Source: Desulfovibrio sp. (GTDB lineage Bacteria > Desulfobacterota > Desulfovibrionia > Desulfovibrionales > Desulfovibrionaceae). Taken from it: a DNA stretch of 64,000 nucleotides. The translations under genes and the position numbers were made by a program. The notes below the pieces were generated by a model. That model did not search any database and had not been told where the DNA came from. It worked only from the letters and a program-made list of their open reading frames with translations. Below, piece after piece: positions 45,300 to 54,617 of this stretch; the first letter of the stretch is position 1, and every line of letters begins with the position of its first letter. The DNA lies in the NCBI RefSeq assembly GCF_034006445.1, contig NZ_JAVESS010000015.1, positions 1-64,000 on the forward strand, given 5' to 3'.

Positions 45300-46739
45300 T
45301 CAAGGCGTATCTGTTTTTTCTTCCCGTCCGTACACATCTGCAAAGCGAACGATATCATCTTCGCCCAGGTACGTGCCGGACTGGATTTCAATAAGTACCA
45401 GAGGGATGACACCGGGGTTTTTCAGCCGGTGCTTTGTGCCAACCGGGATGTAGGTGGACTGATTTTCTGAGAACAGGCGAACCTCGTCGCCGTTGGTCAC
45501 TTCCGCCGTGCCGTTCACCACGACCCAGTGCTCGGCGCGGTGATGGTGCATCTGGAGGGAAAGCTCCGCGCCGGGATTGACGATGATGCGTTTGACCTGA
45601 AAGCGGCCGTCCATGACAAGGGTTTCGTAGCTGCCCCAGGGGCGGTAGACTCGCGGATGTTGCCTGCATTCGGCCCGTTGGGCTGACTGCAGACGCCCCA
45701 CAATGGCTTTGACGTCCTGGACACGTTCGCGCGGGGCCACCAGAACGGCGTCGCTCGTCTCAACGACCACAAGGCCGCGCACGCCAATGGCGGTCAGCAG
45801 ACGGTGCTGGGCGTTGAAATAGCAGTTTTCCGCATCCTGGGTCATGATGTCGCCGTGGCAGACATTGCCGCTGTCGTCGGCCTGTTCTGCCTGGTACAGT
45901 GCCTCCCACGAGCCAAGGTCGCTCCAGCCTGTCATCAGGGGAACGACGGCCGTAAGATCAGTCTGCTCCATGACCGCATAGTCGATGGAGTCGGACGGCG
46001 AAGCCAGAAAAGCATCGGCGTCCGGGCGGCAGAACGCGCCGTCCGCCGTGTGGCCTTCCCAGGCGGCGCGGCAGGCCGTGTGTATTTCGGGGGCAAAGCG
46101 TTCAAGCTCTTTCAGATACACTGAGGCGCGCAAAAGAAACATACCGCTGTTCCACAAAAAGCCGCCCTGATCCAGCATGGCCTGGGCAGTCGTTGCATCG
46201 GGTTTTTCCACAAAGCGGGCCACGCGGTAACCGTCGGCCAATGCTTCGCCCTGTTCGATGTAGCCAAAGCCCGTTTCGGGGCTTGCGGGCGTGATGCCAA
46301 AGGTGACGATATGCCCTTGCTCCGCCAGAGCAGCGGCAGATCTTACCCCTTTGAAAAAGGCGTCTTCATCGCTGATGGCATGGTCGGACGGCAGCACCAG
46401 CATAAGCGGATCCGCCCCGTCGTCCATAAGGGAAAGGGCCGCAAGAGCGATGGCTGGCGCGGTGTTGCGCGGCGCTGGCTCCAAAAGAATGGTGGCGCGA
46501 ACATCACATTCGTACAAGGCCGCTGTTACGTAAAAGCGGTGCTCTTCATTACAAATGACGGTAGGTTCGAGACTGTTTGGCGCGCGCCGCGCGCGCAGGA
46601 GCGTATCCTTGAACAGCGTGCGCCCCTCGCCCATATCCACAAACTGCTTTGGATAGGTTTCGCGCGAGAGCGGCCACAAACGCGTGCCGCTGCCGCCGCA
46701 AAGTATGACGGGGGCAATGTTTTGCATGGTTTTACTCAT
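45300..46739 (-). CDS. manC: Mannose-1-phosphate guanylyltransferase / mannose-6-phosphate isomerase
   Basis: The 479-aa bifunctional protein has an N-terminal guanylyltransferase domain with ILCGGSGTRLWPLSRETYPKQF. The C-terminal cupin isomerase domain has LSLQMHHHRAEHWVVVNGTA, which includes metal-binding His residues. It makes GDP-mannose, the precursor for the gmd and fcl steps. Confidence 0.96.
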   Translation of the reverse strand: MSKTMQNIAPVILCGGSGTRLWPLSRETYPKQFVDMGEGRTLFKDTLLRARRAPNSLEPTVICNEEHRFYVTAALYECDVRATILLEPAPRNTAPAIALAALSLMDDGADPLMLVLPSDHAISDEDAFFKGVRSAAALAEQGHIVTFGITPASPETGFGYIEQGEALADGYRVARFVEKPDATTAQAMLDQGGFLWNSGMFLLRASVYLKELERFAPEIHTACRAAWEGHTADGAFCRPDADAFLASPSDSIDYAVMEQTDLTAVVPLMTGWSDLGSWEALYQAEQADDSGNVCHGDIMTQDAENCYFNAQHRLLTAIGVRGLVVVETSDAVLVAPRERVQDVKAIVGRLQSAQRAECRQHPRVYRPWGSYETLVMDGRFQVKRIIVNPGAELSLQMHHHRAEHWVVVNGTAEVTNGDEVRLFSENQSTYIPVGTKHRLKNPGVIPLVLIEIQSGTYLGEDDIVRFADVYGREEKTDTP

Positions 46740-46862
46740 ATGTGCTCAGGTGAACGTTACCCACAGCATATCGTTTGCATATCCGCTGTGATGAGGCATC
46801 CTGAAGGTACACTATTCACGTATGCAGAACAAGGCTGTCACGCGGGAGCGGCCTGCTTGCGT

Positions 46863-48377
46863 CTATGCAGGAACAGCCCCGTCCCGTTCTTCCAACAGGC
46901 GCAGGAGTTCGGCGGTTTTGTCTTCCAGCAGGGGGCGGTTGCCGCGGGTTTCCACATTGAGGCGCAAGAGTGGTTCGGTATTGGACATGCGCAAATTGAA
47001 GCGCCAGTCCGCAAATTCCAGATTCACGCCGTCAATGCTGTCCTCCTGGATGGCCTGGGACGCATAGCGATCCCTCACCAGTTGCATGAGGGCGGGCGCG
47101 TCCTGCACGCGGCGGTTGATTTCGCCGCTGCACGGGTAGGCGTCCATGCGCTCGGCCACAAGTTCCGCCAGGGGGCGGCCGGTGCGGTGCAGCAAGGCCG
47201 CCGTCAGCAGCCAGGGCAGCATGCCGGAATCGCAGTAGGCAAAATCACGAAAATAATGGTGGGCGCTCATTTCGCCGCCGTAAACGGCGTCTTCGGCGCG
47301 CATGCGTTCCTTCATGAAGGCATGGCCGGTCTTGCCCATGACAGGCTGGCCGCCTGCGGCCAGCACCACTTCACGGGTGTTCCAGTAAACCCGCGTGTCA
47401 TGCACCACCTTGCCTCCGGGAGCGCGGCGCAGCAGTTCCTGCGCCAGCAGGCCTATGCAGTAATAGCCTTCAATGAAGTTGCCCTCGCCGTCATAAAAAA
47501 AGCAGCGGTCAAAATCTCCGTCCCAGGCAATGCCCATATCCGCTCCTGCCTCGCGCACGGCAGCGGCTGTGGCGGCGCGGCGTTCCGGCAGAAGGGGGTT
47601 GGGCACGCCGTTGGGAAACGAGCCGTCAGGCTCCATATGCAGGCAGGTGAAATCAAAGGGCAGGTCTTTTACCAGTTCTTGCAGCACAAGCCCCGCGCAG
47701 CCATTGCCCGCATCGGCCACGATTTTGAGAGGCCTGCGGCCCTCCGCAGACGCACTCTGGCCTGCGCCGCTCTGGCCAGCGCCGCTGTAGTCGAGCAGCC
47801 AGCGCAGGTATTCGGCCCTGAAGGAAGCCTCATGCAGGGCAGGACGCGCCGCAGCCGCAGAGAGGGGGCGGGCATCTGTAGAGAGGGAGTGGGCATCCGT
47901 GGAGAGGGCGCGGGCATCGTCCGCCAGCAGCTCGGCCACACGGTCGCGCAGGGCGAACAGGCCGGAATCGCCGCTCACGGGAATGGCCCCGCCGCGCACC
48001 AGCTTGAAGCCGTTTTCGTCAGCCGGATTATGGCTGCCGGTGATCATGATGCCCGCATCAAAGGGCCCGCTTGCAGACTGATTGGCGGCGTGGTTGGCGG
48101 CGTGATCGCCTGCGTGATTGGCGGCGGCATAGTATATTTCTTCCGTGCCGCAGAGGCCGATGTCCGTAACACTGGCTCCGGCCTGACGCAGCCCGCTGGC
48201 CAGGGCATCGCGCAGCAGAGGCCCGGAAAGGCGGGCGTCCCGACCCAGCACAACGTGGCGAGCGCCAAGCACGTCCACCACGGCCCGGCCCAGGGCATGC
48301 GCCAGGGAGGCATTGAGAACATCGGGCACACGGCCACGAATGTCGTAGGCTTTGAAGCAGGAAAGGGTGTTACTCAT
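46863..48377 (-). CDS. manB: Phosphomannomutase/phosphoglucomutase with low-complexity inserts
   Basis: The 504-aa protein starts MSNTLSCFKAYDIRGRVPD and has the phosphoserine loop TGSHNP (S115), DGDFDR and GGEMSAHHYF. It is about 50 aa longer than typical ManB because of three low-complexity inserts near residues 85-104 (Ala/Asn/His), 154-178 (LSTDA repeats) and 197-213 (GAGQS repeats). It interconverts mannose-6-P and mannose-1-P for manC. It is first in the operon. The 320-bp gap to the next gene must hold the promoter, but I cannot place it. Confidence 0.93.
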   Translation of the reverse strand: MSNTLSCFKAYDIRGRVPDVLNASLAHALGRAVVDVLGARHVVLGRDARLSGPLLRDALASGLRQAGASVTDIGLCGTEEIYYAAANHAGDHAANHAANQSASGPFDAGIMITGSHNPADENGFKLVRGGAIPVSGDSGLFALRDRVAELLADDARALSTDAHSLSTDARPLSAAAARPALHEASFRAEYLRWLLDYSGAGQSGAGQSASAEGRRPLKIVADAGNGCAGLVLQELVKDLPFDFTCLHMEPDGSFPNGVPNPLLPERRAATAAAVREAGADMGIAWDGDFDRCFFYDGEGNFIEGYYCIGLLAQELLRRAPGGKVVHDTRVYWNTREVVLAAGGQPVMGKTGHAFMKERMRAEDAVYGGEMSAHHYFRDFAYCDSGMLPWLLTAALLHRTGRPLAELVAERMDAYPCSGEINRRVQDAPALMQLVRDRYASQAIQEDSIDGVNLEFADWRFNLRMSNTEPLLRLNVETRGNRPLLEDKTAELLRLLEERDGAVPA

Positions 48378-48700
48378 GCGGTCCCCGGCGTTGTCGCGCC
48401 TGCGCGCGGCTGTCATGAAACAAATCTCGTGCGCCACCGTTGTAGCCAACTTGAATGGATTTTGCCAAGCCTGTTTTTGCGTGCTGCGGCGCGGAAAAAA
48501 GAAAAAACGCGGTGCCACATGGTAATGGCAGTGTTGCGCACCGCAGTGCCCGTGTTGCTCCAGGTAATTGTTCGTCAAACAAGGCGAGACGGCAGCAGTG
48601 CAACTGTGAGAATGTACGTTTTTAAAGCTCTAAGGAAGCTGCCCCCTTTGTGGCGCGGCAGCCCGCGCAGGCAGTAGAGCACTTGTACCGCCAAAGTGCG

Positions 48701-49714
48701 CTAAAGAAAGCACCTGACCCGGTATTGTGACTTATTCTTGTCTCCCAGCGCTTGGCTTTGCGCCAATAGCTCATATGCCAGCTTTCGCAAACTGACAGGC
48801 CAGGACATCAGTGTGCCATAGGCATCCTTGTGGTCTTGCAGGGGAATATAATCAACGATTGATTCAAGCCATAACCGTGGCATGCTGCGTGCGCCATGTA
48901 GCGCGCCGAGAAGAGCCCCGCAAATGGCGCTCTGTGCGGAAAAATTTTTGTGTGTGGTACCGAATAATGAAGCTGTTTCCATCAATGCACATGAAAAGCT
49001 GTCGTTAAAAGCAGGGTATCCAAGCTGCAAAAGGTGCCAAAAGGCATTATGCATAACATTAAATAAATGATCCTGCCAGCTTTTACCGCTTGAATCAGGT
49101 CTGACACATGTTGCTTTTCCCAGGCAGAACATGAGGTCGTGATTTATGTTATTTGCTGAACCCCAATCAAGAATCCTGTTATACAGCTCGTCAATAGTGC
49201 CCATGTGTGAAACCGCGCCAGCTATGGACACAGCCAGTACAGCGCTGGCGTCAGCATACAGGGGGTGCGGGTGTGTCAGCATGGCGTCTTGCCGTGCGGC
49301 ATCGGCAACTGCCTCCATAGGGCGTTGCGCCCCCCAAATTCCCAAAGGAATGCTGCGCAGCAACCCGCTGAAAAGGGTTGGTGCCGTGCCAGATTCTTCC
49401 TCCCAATTTTTGGTTGAAAGAACTGCGCCATCCATTTTATATGCGCCAATCTGCACAACTGCGGAATATGCCCTGCAGGCGTCATCTGATTTGTAATCAG
49501 CGTTCAGAATAAGCACGCGGGCCAACTGAAGCAGCATCATGCCGTCATCATTTGGCCTCCCGATCAGCGAGCACTCCAGCCCGTGGCCTGGTAGGGGCGA
49601 AATTTGTGGGCCGATGGGCAGTTGTAGCGCTCCGCCAGCAATAAAACCGTAAAAGCAGCCCAGGGCTCTGTCCATCCGACGGTAAGGCAACAACGCATGG
49701 TGTGCAGTCATCAT
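48701..49714 (-). CDS. ADP-ribosylglycohydrolase-like protein, degenerate active site
   Basis: The protein is about 337 aa and matches the DraG/ADP-ribosylglycohydrolase fold in layout: RALGCFYGFIAGGALQLPIG at the N-terminus, a central DDGMMLLQLARVL and a late ICGALLGALHGA. The metal-binding Asp of the usual GD(A/S) motif is Gly here, TDDT is replaced by NDDG, and no GNDxD is present before the late motif. It may have lost hydrolase activity and act as an ADP-ribose-binding protein. ATG at 49714 follows GAGGAAA. It diverges from the WYL regulator. Confidence 0.7.
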   Translation of the reverse strand: MMTAHHALLPYRRMDRALGCFYGFIAGGALQLPIGPQISPLPGHGLECSLIGRPNDDGMMLLQLARVLILNADYKSDDACRAYSAVVQIGAYKMDGAVLSTKNWEEESGTAPTLFSGLLRSIPLGIWGAQRPMEAVADAARQDAMLTHPHPLYADASAVLAVSIAGAVSHMGTIDELYNRILDWGSANNINHDLMFCLGKATCVRPDSSGKSWQDHLFNVMHNAFWHLLQLGYPAFNDSFSCALMETASLFGTTHKNFSAQSAICGALLGALHGARSMPRLWLESIVDYIPLQDHKDAYGTLMSWPVSLRKLAYELLAQSQALGDKNKSQYRVRCFL

Positions 49715-49752
49715 TTTCCTCTTGATTTGTATGATGAGCACTATAGATTTAC

Positions 49753-49775
49753 TTTATTGCAAGTTTTGCAATAAA
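49753..49775. promoter_or_regulatory. Perfect palindromic operator between divergent genes
   Basis: TTTATTGCAA, a 3-nt spacer, then TTGCAATAAA. It lies in the 108-bp gap between the ADPRG-like gene and the WYL regulator and is the best candidate binding site for that regulator. Confidence 0.6.
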
Positions 49776-49822
49776 TATCGCATAAATTACTCTTTCATAC
49801 GTACAACCATCAGGTCAGTATC

Positions 49823-50836
49823 ATGCCGCAAAAAATGCACGAGCGTACCTCATCGGAAAAAATGCTGATTCTGTATTCACTGCTGTTATCGTCGTCCCGC
49901 CAATGGTCATTGACGGAAATAGCCGAACATTTGCAGTGCGCAAAATCAACGGCCCTTCGACTGCTGGCCAAGATTGAAAGCTTTGAGGGGCTGCGCCTTG
50001 TCAGCCGCACACGTGGTACCGCTGCTGGCAGGCCGGAAAAATGCTATGAGCTTGAAAAGACTTTGAGCGATGGGGAGAAATCCCACACCGTCGTGAGCGC
50101 CGAAGAGATGCGCCTTTTGCACCTGTGCCGCGACATCGCCTTGCCCTTGCTGCCGCCAGCCCTGCAAAAAACGCTGGCCGCCGTTCTGCGGCGGACATCG
50201 GTGCTAGTGCCGACCAAGGACGTTTGGAAGGAGCCGCAATGGCCTCAGTTACGAATGGCCATGCTGGGAACCATTGATTACGGGCGATTTCAGGATATTT
50301 TGCAAGGTCTTCTGCTGGCAATGACAAAAAAGCAGGTCTGCCAGATAGGGTATAAAGCTCAGGACAAGCCATCCCGATCGTACGAGATGGCAGTTACGGG
50401 CCTTTGCGGCAGTCGCCAGGCCTTGTACGCGAAGGGCTGGCTTGTGCGGGATAAAGGCGCTGTTGAGCCTTTGCACCCCCTGTTTCTGGCTGTGCATCGT
50501 ATGGAAAACGTCGTCCCGACCCGTCGCACGCACCAGCTGCCAGCGATAAACGAGGATGGTCAATATTTTGGTCTCATTGAAGAAAAGCCATTTTCCGTAA
50601 AGATATTTTTCGAGAGCGAGCTGGAAACGTATATCCGTGAGCGCCGTTTCAGCAGTGAACAAAGGATTGAAAAAGTAGAGGGCGGCATTGAGCTCACCTT
50701 CACGGCGCACAGTGATATGGAGGTGGCGGCCTGGCTGTTGGGTTTCGGCAGCAAGGCCAGAGCCATAGAGCCCGCATGGCTTGTGCGGCACATGCGGGCT
50801 GAGCTGGCGGTCATGAATGGGCTTTATTCTGATTGA
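49823..50836 (+). CDS. WYL-domain HTH transcriptional regulator
   Basis: The 337-aa protein has an N-terminal winged HTH (about 14-75: MLILYSLLLSSSRQWSLTEI, LQCAKSTALRLLAKIE). A WYL-like domain (about 165-235; QIGYKAQDKPSRSYEMAVTG, ALYAKGWLV) and a WCX-type C-terminus follow. WYL regulators often control defence or DNA-damage genes and sense nucleic acids. It is divergent from the ADPRG-like gene and convergent with the unknown-nuclease pair. Confidence 0.85.
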   Translation: MPQKMHERTSSEKMLILYSLLLSSSRQWSLTEIAEHLQCAKSTALRLLAKIESFEGLRLVSRTRGTAAGRPEKCYELEKTLSDGEKSHTVVSAEEMRLLHLCRDIALPLLPPALQKTLAAVLRRTSVLVPTKDVWKEPQWPQLRMAMLGTIDYGRFQDILQGLLLAMTKKQVCQIGYKAQDKPSRSYEMAVTGLCGSRQALYAKGWLVRDKGAVEPLHPLFLAVHRMENVVPTRRTHQLPAINEDGQYFGLIEEKPFSVKIFFESELETYIRERRFSSEQRIEKVEGGIELTFTAHSDMEVAAWLLGFGSKARAIEPAWLVRHMRAELAVMNGLYSD

Positions 50837-51495
50837 GAATTGTTCTGACCGTCATTGAGATACGTGTTGACGGCCTTGAGGGCCTGTGCCGTTATGTTTG
50901 AAAACGCTGATAGGTCCAGAGTGGTTTTTCCCTTGATTGAGGGGCAAAATTCTTTTTTCAGGCAATACTCGGTGTTGTCCGCATCGTTTTGTTCCCAGCA
51001 GTCATCCAGATACATCTTGCTCGGTTCTTCATAAATCCACTCGCGGCCAGGAATGTACACGTAAAAGCAGGTGCAAAGCTTGAGATCATTTTCAATGCCG
51101 GCAATATAGCAGCTTGCGCGTAACTGAGCGCTCTTTACCGTGGTTGAAGCGAAATCCCAGGAAAGCGCGTGAAACTTGTCTTTCCATACGGCGGCGTGAC
51201 TGAAAATCTCATTGACGTTTTTAAAACTGAGGTCTTTGACTTTTTTGGGAGAAAAGCAGCCGCCCTGAGCAGGCAACCATGTTTTTTGATAAGCCTCCGC
51301 CATAAATTGAAACAAATCCATTTTACACAATGCGGCATTTCGTTTTGCCTGGAAGAAGCTTACTACTTCTTCTAAATTAAATGGCGGTGGGGGACTGGTG
51401 CTTAAATCAAATTCGGTAATAAGAGTACGGTTGTTGTCTAAAAAAAAGAAACGGACGCTTTCAGGTATTGTAATGGTGTTTGTAGTCGGACACAT
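50824..51495 (-). CDS. Hypothetical protein coupled to the nuclease gene
   Basis: The 223-aa protein has no family I recognise. It contains a Pro-rich stretch (STSPPPPFNLEEV), many Cys and Trp residues, and a middle region with SHAAVWKDKFHALSWDF. Its ATG overlaps the stop of the upstream nuclease gene (TAATG), indicating translational coupling and probably joint function. Its 3' end overlaps the WYL gene by 13 bases in convergent orientation. Confidence 0.6.
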   Translation of the reverse strand: MCPTTNTITIPESVRFFFLDNNRTLITEFDLSTSPPPPFNLEEVVSFFQAKRNAALCKMDLFQFMAEAYQKTWLPAQGGCFSPKKVKDLSFKNVNEIFSHAAVWKDKFHALSWDFASTTVKSAQLRASCYIAGIENDLKLCTCFYVYIPGREWIYEEPSKMYLDDCWEQNDADNTEYCLKKEFCPSIKGKTTLDLSAFSNITAQALKAVNTYLNDGQNNSQSE

Positions 51496-52361
51496 TAAAC
51501 GCCTCCATAGATTTTGTTAAAAATGCTGTGACGTACTGATGCGCCCGTACTATTGGGGATGGACGTTACATGATCTTTTTTCAGGTGTTCTTCCCACAAT
51601 TTCAAAAAATCTTGCCAATACGCAATTCGCCACGGGTTTTCCTTACGTGTAAAATTTTTTTTGCCAGTAACATATTTTTCACTGGATGCGTGCTGTATGA
51701 CAAAAAAGCAGGCAATATTGTTTCCTGTATCTATACATTTTCTGCGTTCCAGACGGGATTTCGCTTGTGTTTCATAGTCGGTAAAAGGGTTGTCAGCGCT
51801 TGCGTCAAACTTTACTTCCAGCACAACAGCCCTTGCGGTCTCCGCGCATCCCCACTCAAAAAGGATGTCGATCCTTTTATTGTTTTGTGACAAATCCTCT
51901 GCACGGATTGTAATATCCTTGCCTGAAGGCAAAAACTTTTCCGCTTCGCCCTTTGGTAAGCCACTGGCTTGATACAGGGCGCGTAAAAAAGCGCGCGCAC
52001 TTAGGATGTCATCCTGCAATGTCGCAACAATCAACTTGGTGATGTTTGCTTCGGTTAATGGCCTGTGCCAAAAAACAGGCTGGTGACGCAACGCGTGGCC
52101 GGGCCAATCGGGGCCGAAAAGCTTTGAAATGGCTTTTGGCGGCATGAAGGCATGTGAAAAGAGGTCCGCGCAGCGTTGCTGGCATAGAAGTGCTACGGCT
52201 TCACGGGTGCTTTCAAGCAACGCTGTGGAAAATGGGCCCTCGATAAACGCCACCATCGCATCATGAGAAAATTTTCCTGGAGCTGACTGCCACGTCTTTG
52301 GCGCGATGCGCCGCATTTGCGCATGCAGCACAGCAGCAGGTTTTTCGATACATTTTGCCAT
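51495..52361 (-). CDS. PD-(D/E)XK-nuclease-like protein
   Basis: The 288-aa protein contains KRIDILFEWG followed by VVLEVKFDASADNPFTDYET, the D...ExK arrangement of PD-(D/E)XK nucleases; the Q of YETQA may complete the core. The N-terminal half is unassigned. A longer frame reaches 52451, but its extra residues look non-coding and ATG at 52361 is preferred. With the next gene it may form a two-gene nuclease system. Confidence 0.65.
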   Translation of the reverse strand: MAKCIEKPAAVLHAQMRRIAPKTWQSAPGKFSHDAMVAFIEGPFSTALLESTREAVALLCQQRCADLFSHAFMPPKAISKLFGPDWPGHALRHQPVFWHRPLTEANITKLIVATLQDDILSARAFLRALYQASGLPKGEAEKFLPSGKDITIRAEDLSQNNKRIDILFEWGCAETARAVVLEVKFDASADNPFTDYETQAKSRLERRKCIDTGNNIACFFVIQHASSEKYVTGKKNFTRKENPWRIAYWQDFLKLWEEHLKKDHVTSIPNSTGASVRHSIFNKIYGGV

Positions 52362-52480
52362 TACAGCCCCCAAGGCCAACGTAAAAAAAAAGCGCGTTTT
52401 CCCGGCGCGACAGGATGCTCCGCCTCCTGCCGTCAAGCAGGCTTGGCTCAAATCCGGCAGACGCCACGAGTAAGCAGCGC

Positions 52481-53005
52481 TCAGCGTGGATGCACCTGAA
52501 CCCGCACCACCGTCTGTGATTTGGTATCGTAAAGACAGGAATATTCCATGGGAATCATAACGCCAAAGGCATTTTTGAACAACAATGCCTTGGCATTGTT
52601 ACTGCCTGACAACAGGACAAGGTTTTCATCACCCTTCACGGTGTCAACATATGGAAAACGCGGAACAAATTCCACCGCAAAGGTTTGCCATTCAAAGCCG
52701 TACCGTGCGTTGTTTTCAATGGCGCTGGAACATTGGGGCACGGCATCCCGCCGCAGGGATTCCGCCCAGTCATGAGGGGTCGGTTCTTTAAAGTAATTCC
52801 AGCCCAGCACAAGAATAAACAGGACCAATAGCGCCCAGCGATTATGTTTTTTCTCAAGCCGTGCCTTCTCGGCCTGAACCTGCTGGCTTTCACGAGCCTG
52901 TGCCCGAAGGGCAGCATCAACAGGTTGCCCGCAATGTGGGCAACTGGGTGCCGCGATTGCAATTTTTTTATGGCATGCGGGACAAGACATAAGTTCCTGC
53001 GGCAT
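52481..53005 (-). CDS. Zinc-ribbon membrane protein
   Basis: The 174-aa protein has an N-terminal zinc ribbon (SCPACHKKIAI, then SCPHCGQPV). A charged linker, one transmembrane helix (RWALLVLFILVLGWNYF, about 57-73) and a C-terminal domain of unknown function follow. ATG at 53005 follows GGGAGGA. It is probably transcribed separately from the nuclease pair. Confidence 0.7.
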   Translation of the reverse strand: MPQELMSCPACHKKIAIAAPSCPHCGQPVDAALRAQARESQQVQAEKARLEKKHNRWALLVLFILVLGWNYFKEPTPHDWAESLRRDAVPQCSSAIENNARYGFEWQTFAVEFVPRFPYVDTVKGDENLVLLSGSNNAKALLFKNAFGVMIPMEYSCLYDTKSQTVVRVQVHPR

Positions 53006-53732
53006 TTTTTCCTCCCGGTCCACTGCGTGGAATCATGATGTATTTGGGGCGCCAGCGCACGTTACCGTTGAAAGCGGATAGATGGCCCAGGCCCGCTCAA
53101 GAGTGCAGCACGTCACAATTGGCGCGGGTTCTGCCGAAAAATGTACTTTTCGGCAGGACGCCAGCTTGAAATGTGCAGCATTTCAACGTTGATCTGATAT
53201 ATAGATGAGCTTTGTTCCAGAAGGTGAAATCAATGTCCGATTTTTTTTGTCCCCGCTGTGTAGCGAGGCCCGCGCTGCCGGTGTTTCCGGCACGGATCAG
53301 GGAAGTTGACCTGGCAGATATATTTTCTTAGGCTACGTTATGCAATTACATGCTGAAAGAAGCCACAAGGCATTCTGCCCTGGCAGAGGGCCTGCCTCTG
53401 CCACACGTTCACCCCTTGTCCGAAAAAAACCGGGATGGGGTGATTCGTGAGTCTGTGCTTTTTCCCGGCAGGTTGTCGGGAACTCTTTGAAGTAAGAGCT
53501 TCTCTCTGCACAAGGCCGCGCTCTGACGGCCCGACAGCGTTGCCCCTGGTTACGGCAGCATACAGTCCACGTCCTTACTCTCTGTCTTTCTTCGCACAGA
53601 GTCTTTTTTTCGCTCTCCTGTCTGTTCTGGGATCATCCAGGCAAAAATGTTGCCTGTACCGTATGGCACCCCGGCGCTCTTCGCTTCCGGGGTCTTTGCA
53701 TTGTGGCGTACACCGCAATGCCATGGAGCAGT
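53006..53732. other. Long gap with hairpins, no gene seen
   Basis: A CTGCCGAAAA/TTTTCGGCAG hairpin lies near 53131-53156. A TTGAAATG/CATTTCAA hairpin with tail CGTTGATCTG at 53166-53196 belongs to the same family as 197-230. The rest holds short unconvincing open frames. The region must include the promoter of the ABC importer operon. Confidence 0.5.
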
Positions 53733-54512
53733 ATGTCCGCCATTAGCATTGAAAATGTGGCATTTGCCTATGATTCAGAACCTGTTTTGCAGGATCTTTC
53801 CGTGAATATTGCCTCCGGGGACTTCGTCTGCGTTCTGGGGGAATCCGGGTGCGGCAAGAGCACGCTTTTGCGCATTCTGGCAGGTCTGGCGCGCCCCACG
53901 CAAGGCCGGATTCTTATTGGCGACAGGGAAATCACCGGCGCGGGCATGGACAGGGGCGTTGTTTTTCAGGATTACAGCCTGTTTCCCTGGCTGACCAATG
54001 GCAAAAATATCGTGCTGGCCCTGAAGGCGCGGTTTCCTGAAAAAACCGAAAGCGAGCTGAAAAATATCGTGTATGAGGGGCTCGTGAATGTGGGGCTTGA
54101 GGCCAGCGTTTTCGACAAATACCCCTTTGAGCTTTCCGGCGGCATGCGGCAGCGGTGCGCCATTTGCCGCGCCTTTGCCCTGGATCCGCCCGTACTCCTG
54201 ATGGATGAACCCTTCGGCGCGCTTGACGCCATCACCAGGGTCAAGTTGCAGCGCCTGATTCTCTCGCTGTGGCAGAAGGACGAGAGCAACAGAAAGACCA
54301 TCATTTTCGTCACGCACGACGTTGACGAGGCCCTGCTGCTCGCCAACAAAATTCTGCTCTTCGGCTCAAGCCCCAGCGGCATCATCTATACGCACAGCTT
54401 TGCAAAAGACAGCAAACCGCCCCTGGACAACATGTTTGAGGATCACTCCATCCTCGCCCTGCGCAACGAACTGATACGCAATCTGAACAAGGATATCATG
54501 AAGCGGGTATGA
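53733..54512 (+). CDS. ABC importer ATPase (nitrate/sulfonate/taurine type)
   Basis: The 259-aa ATPase has Walker A GESGCGKS, the Q-loop in VFQDYSLFPWLTNGKNI, signature LSGGMRQR and Walker B VLLMDEPFGALD, with switch His in VTHDVDEA. It is closest in style to SsuB/TauB/NrtD. ATG at 53733 has GGAG upstream. It is first of three genes for a complete importer. Confidence 0.93.
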   Translation: MSAISIENVAFAYDSEPVLQDLSVNIASGDFVCVLGESGCGKSTLLRILAGLARPTQGRILIGDREITGAGMDRGVVFQDYSLFPWLTNGKNIVLALKARFPEKTESELKNIVYEGLVNVGLEASVFDKYPFELSGGMRQRCAICRAFALDPPVLLMDEPFGALDAITRVKLQRLILSLWQKDESNRKTIIFVTHDVDEALLLANKILLFGSSPSGIIYTHSFAKDSKPPLDNMFEDHSILALRNELIRNLNKDIMKRV

Positions 54513-54617
54513 CCCGTCATTGTTCGTTTTCCTTCACTGAGGGAATGCTTTTTTGTCTTATAATTGACTGAAACGGCTGACATTTTACATTTACTTAATT
54601 ACCGTGGAGACTCCAGT

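Noticed and set aside
46311..48677. 788-aa plus-strand open frame
   Set aside because: It is antisense to manC and manB; His/Gln/Arg-rich composition typical of a high-GC shadow.
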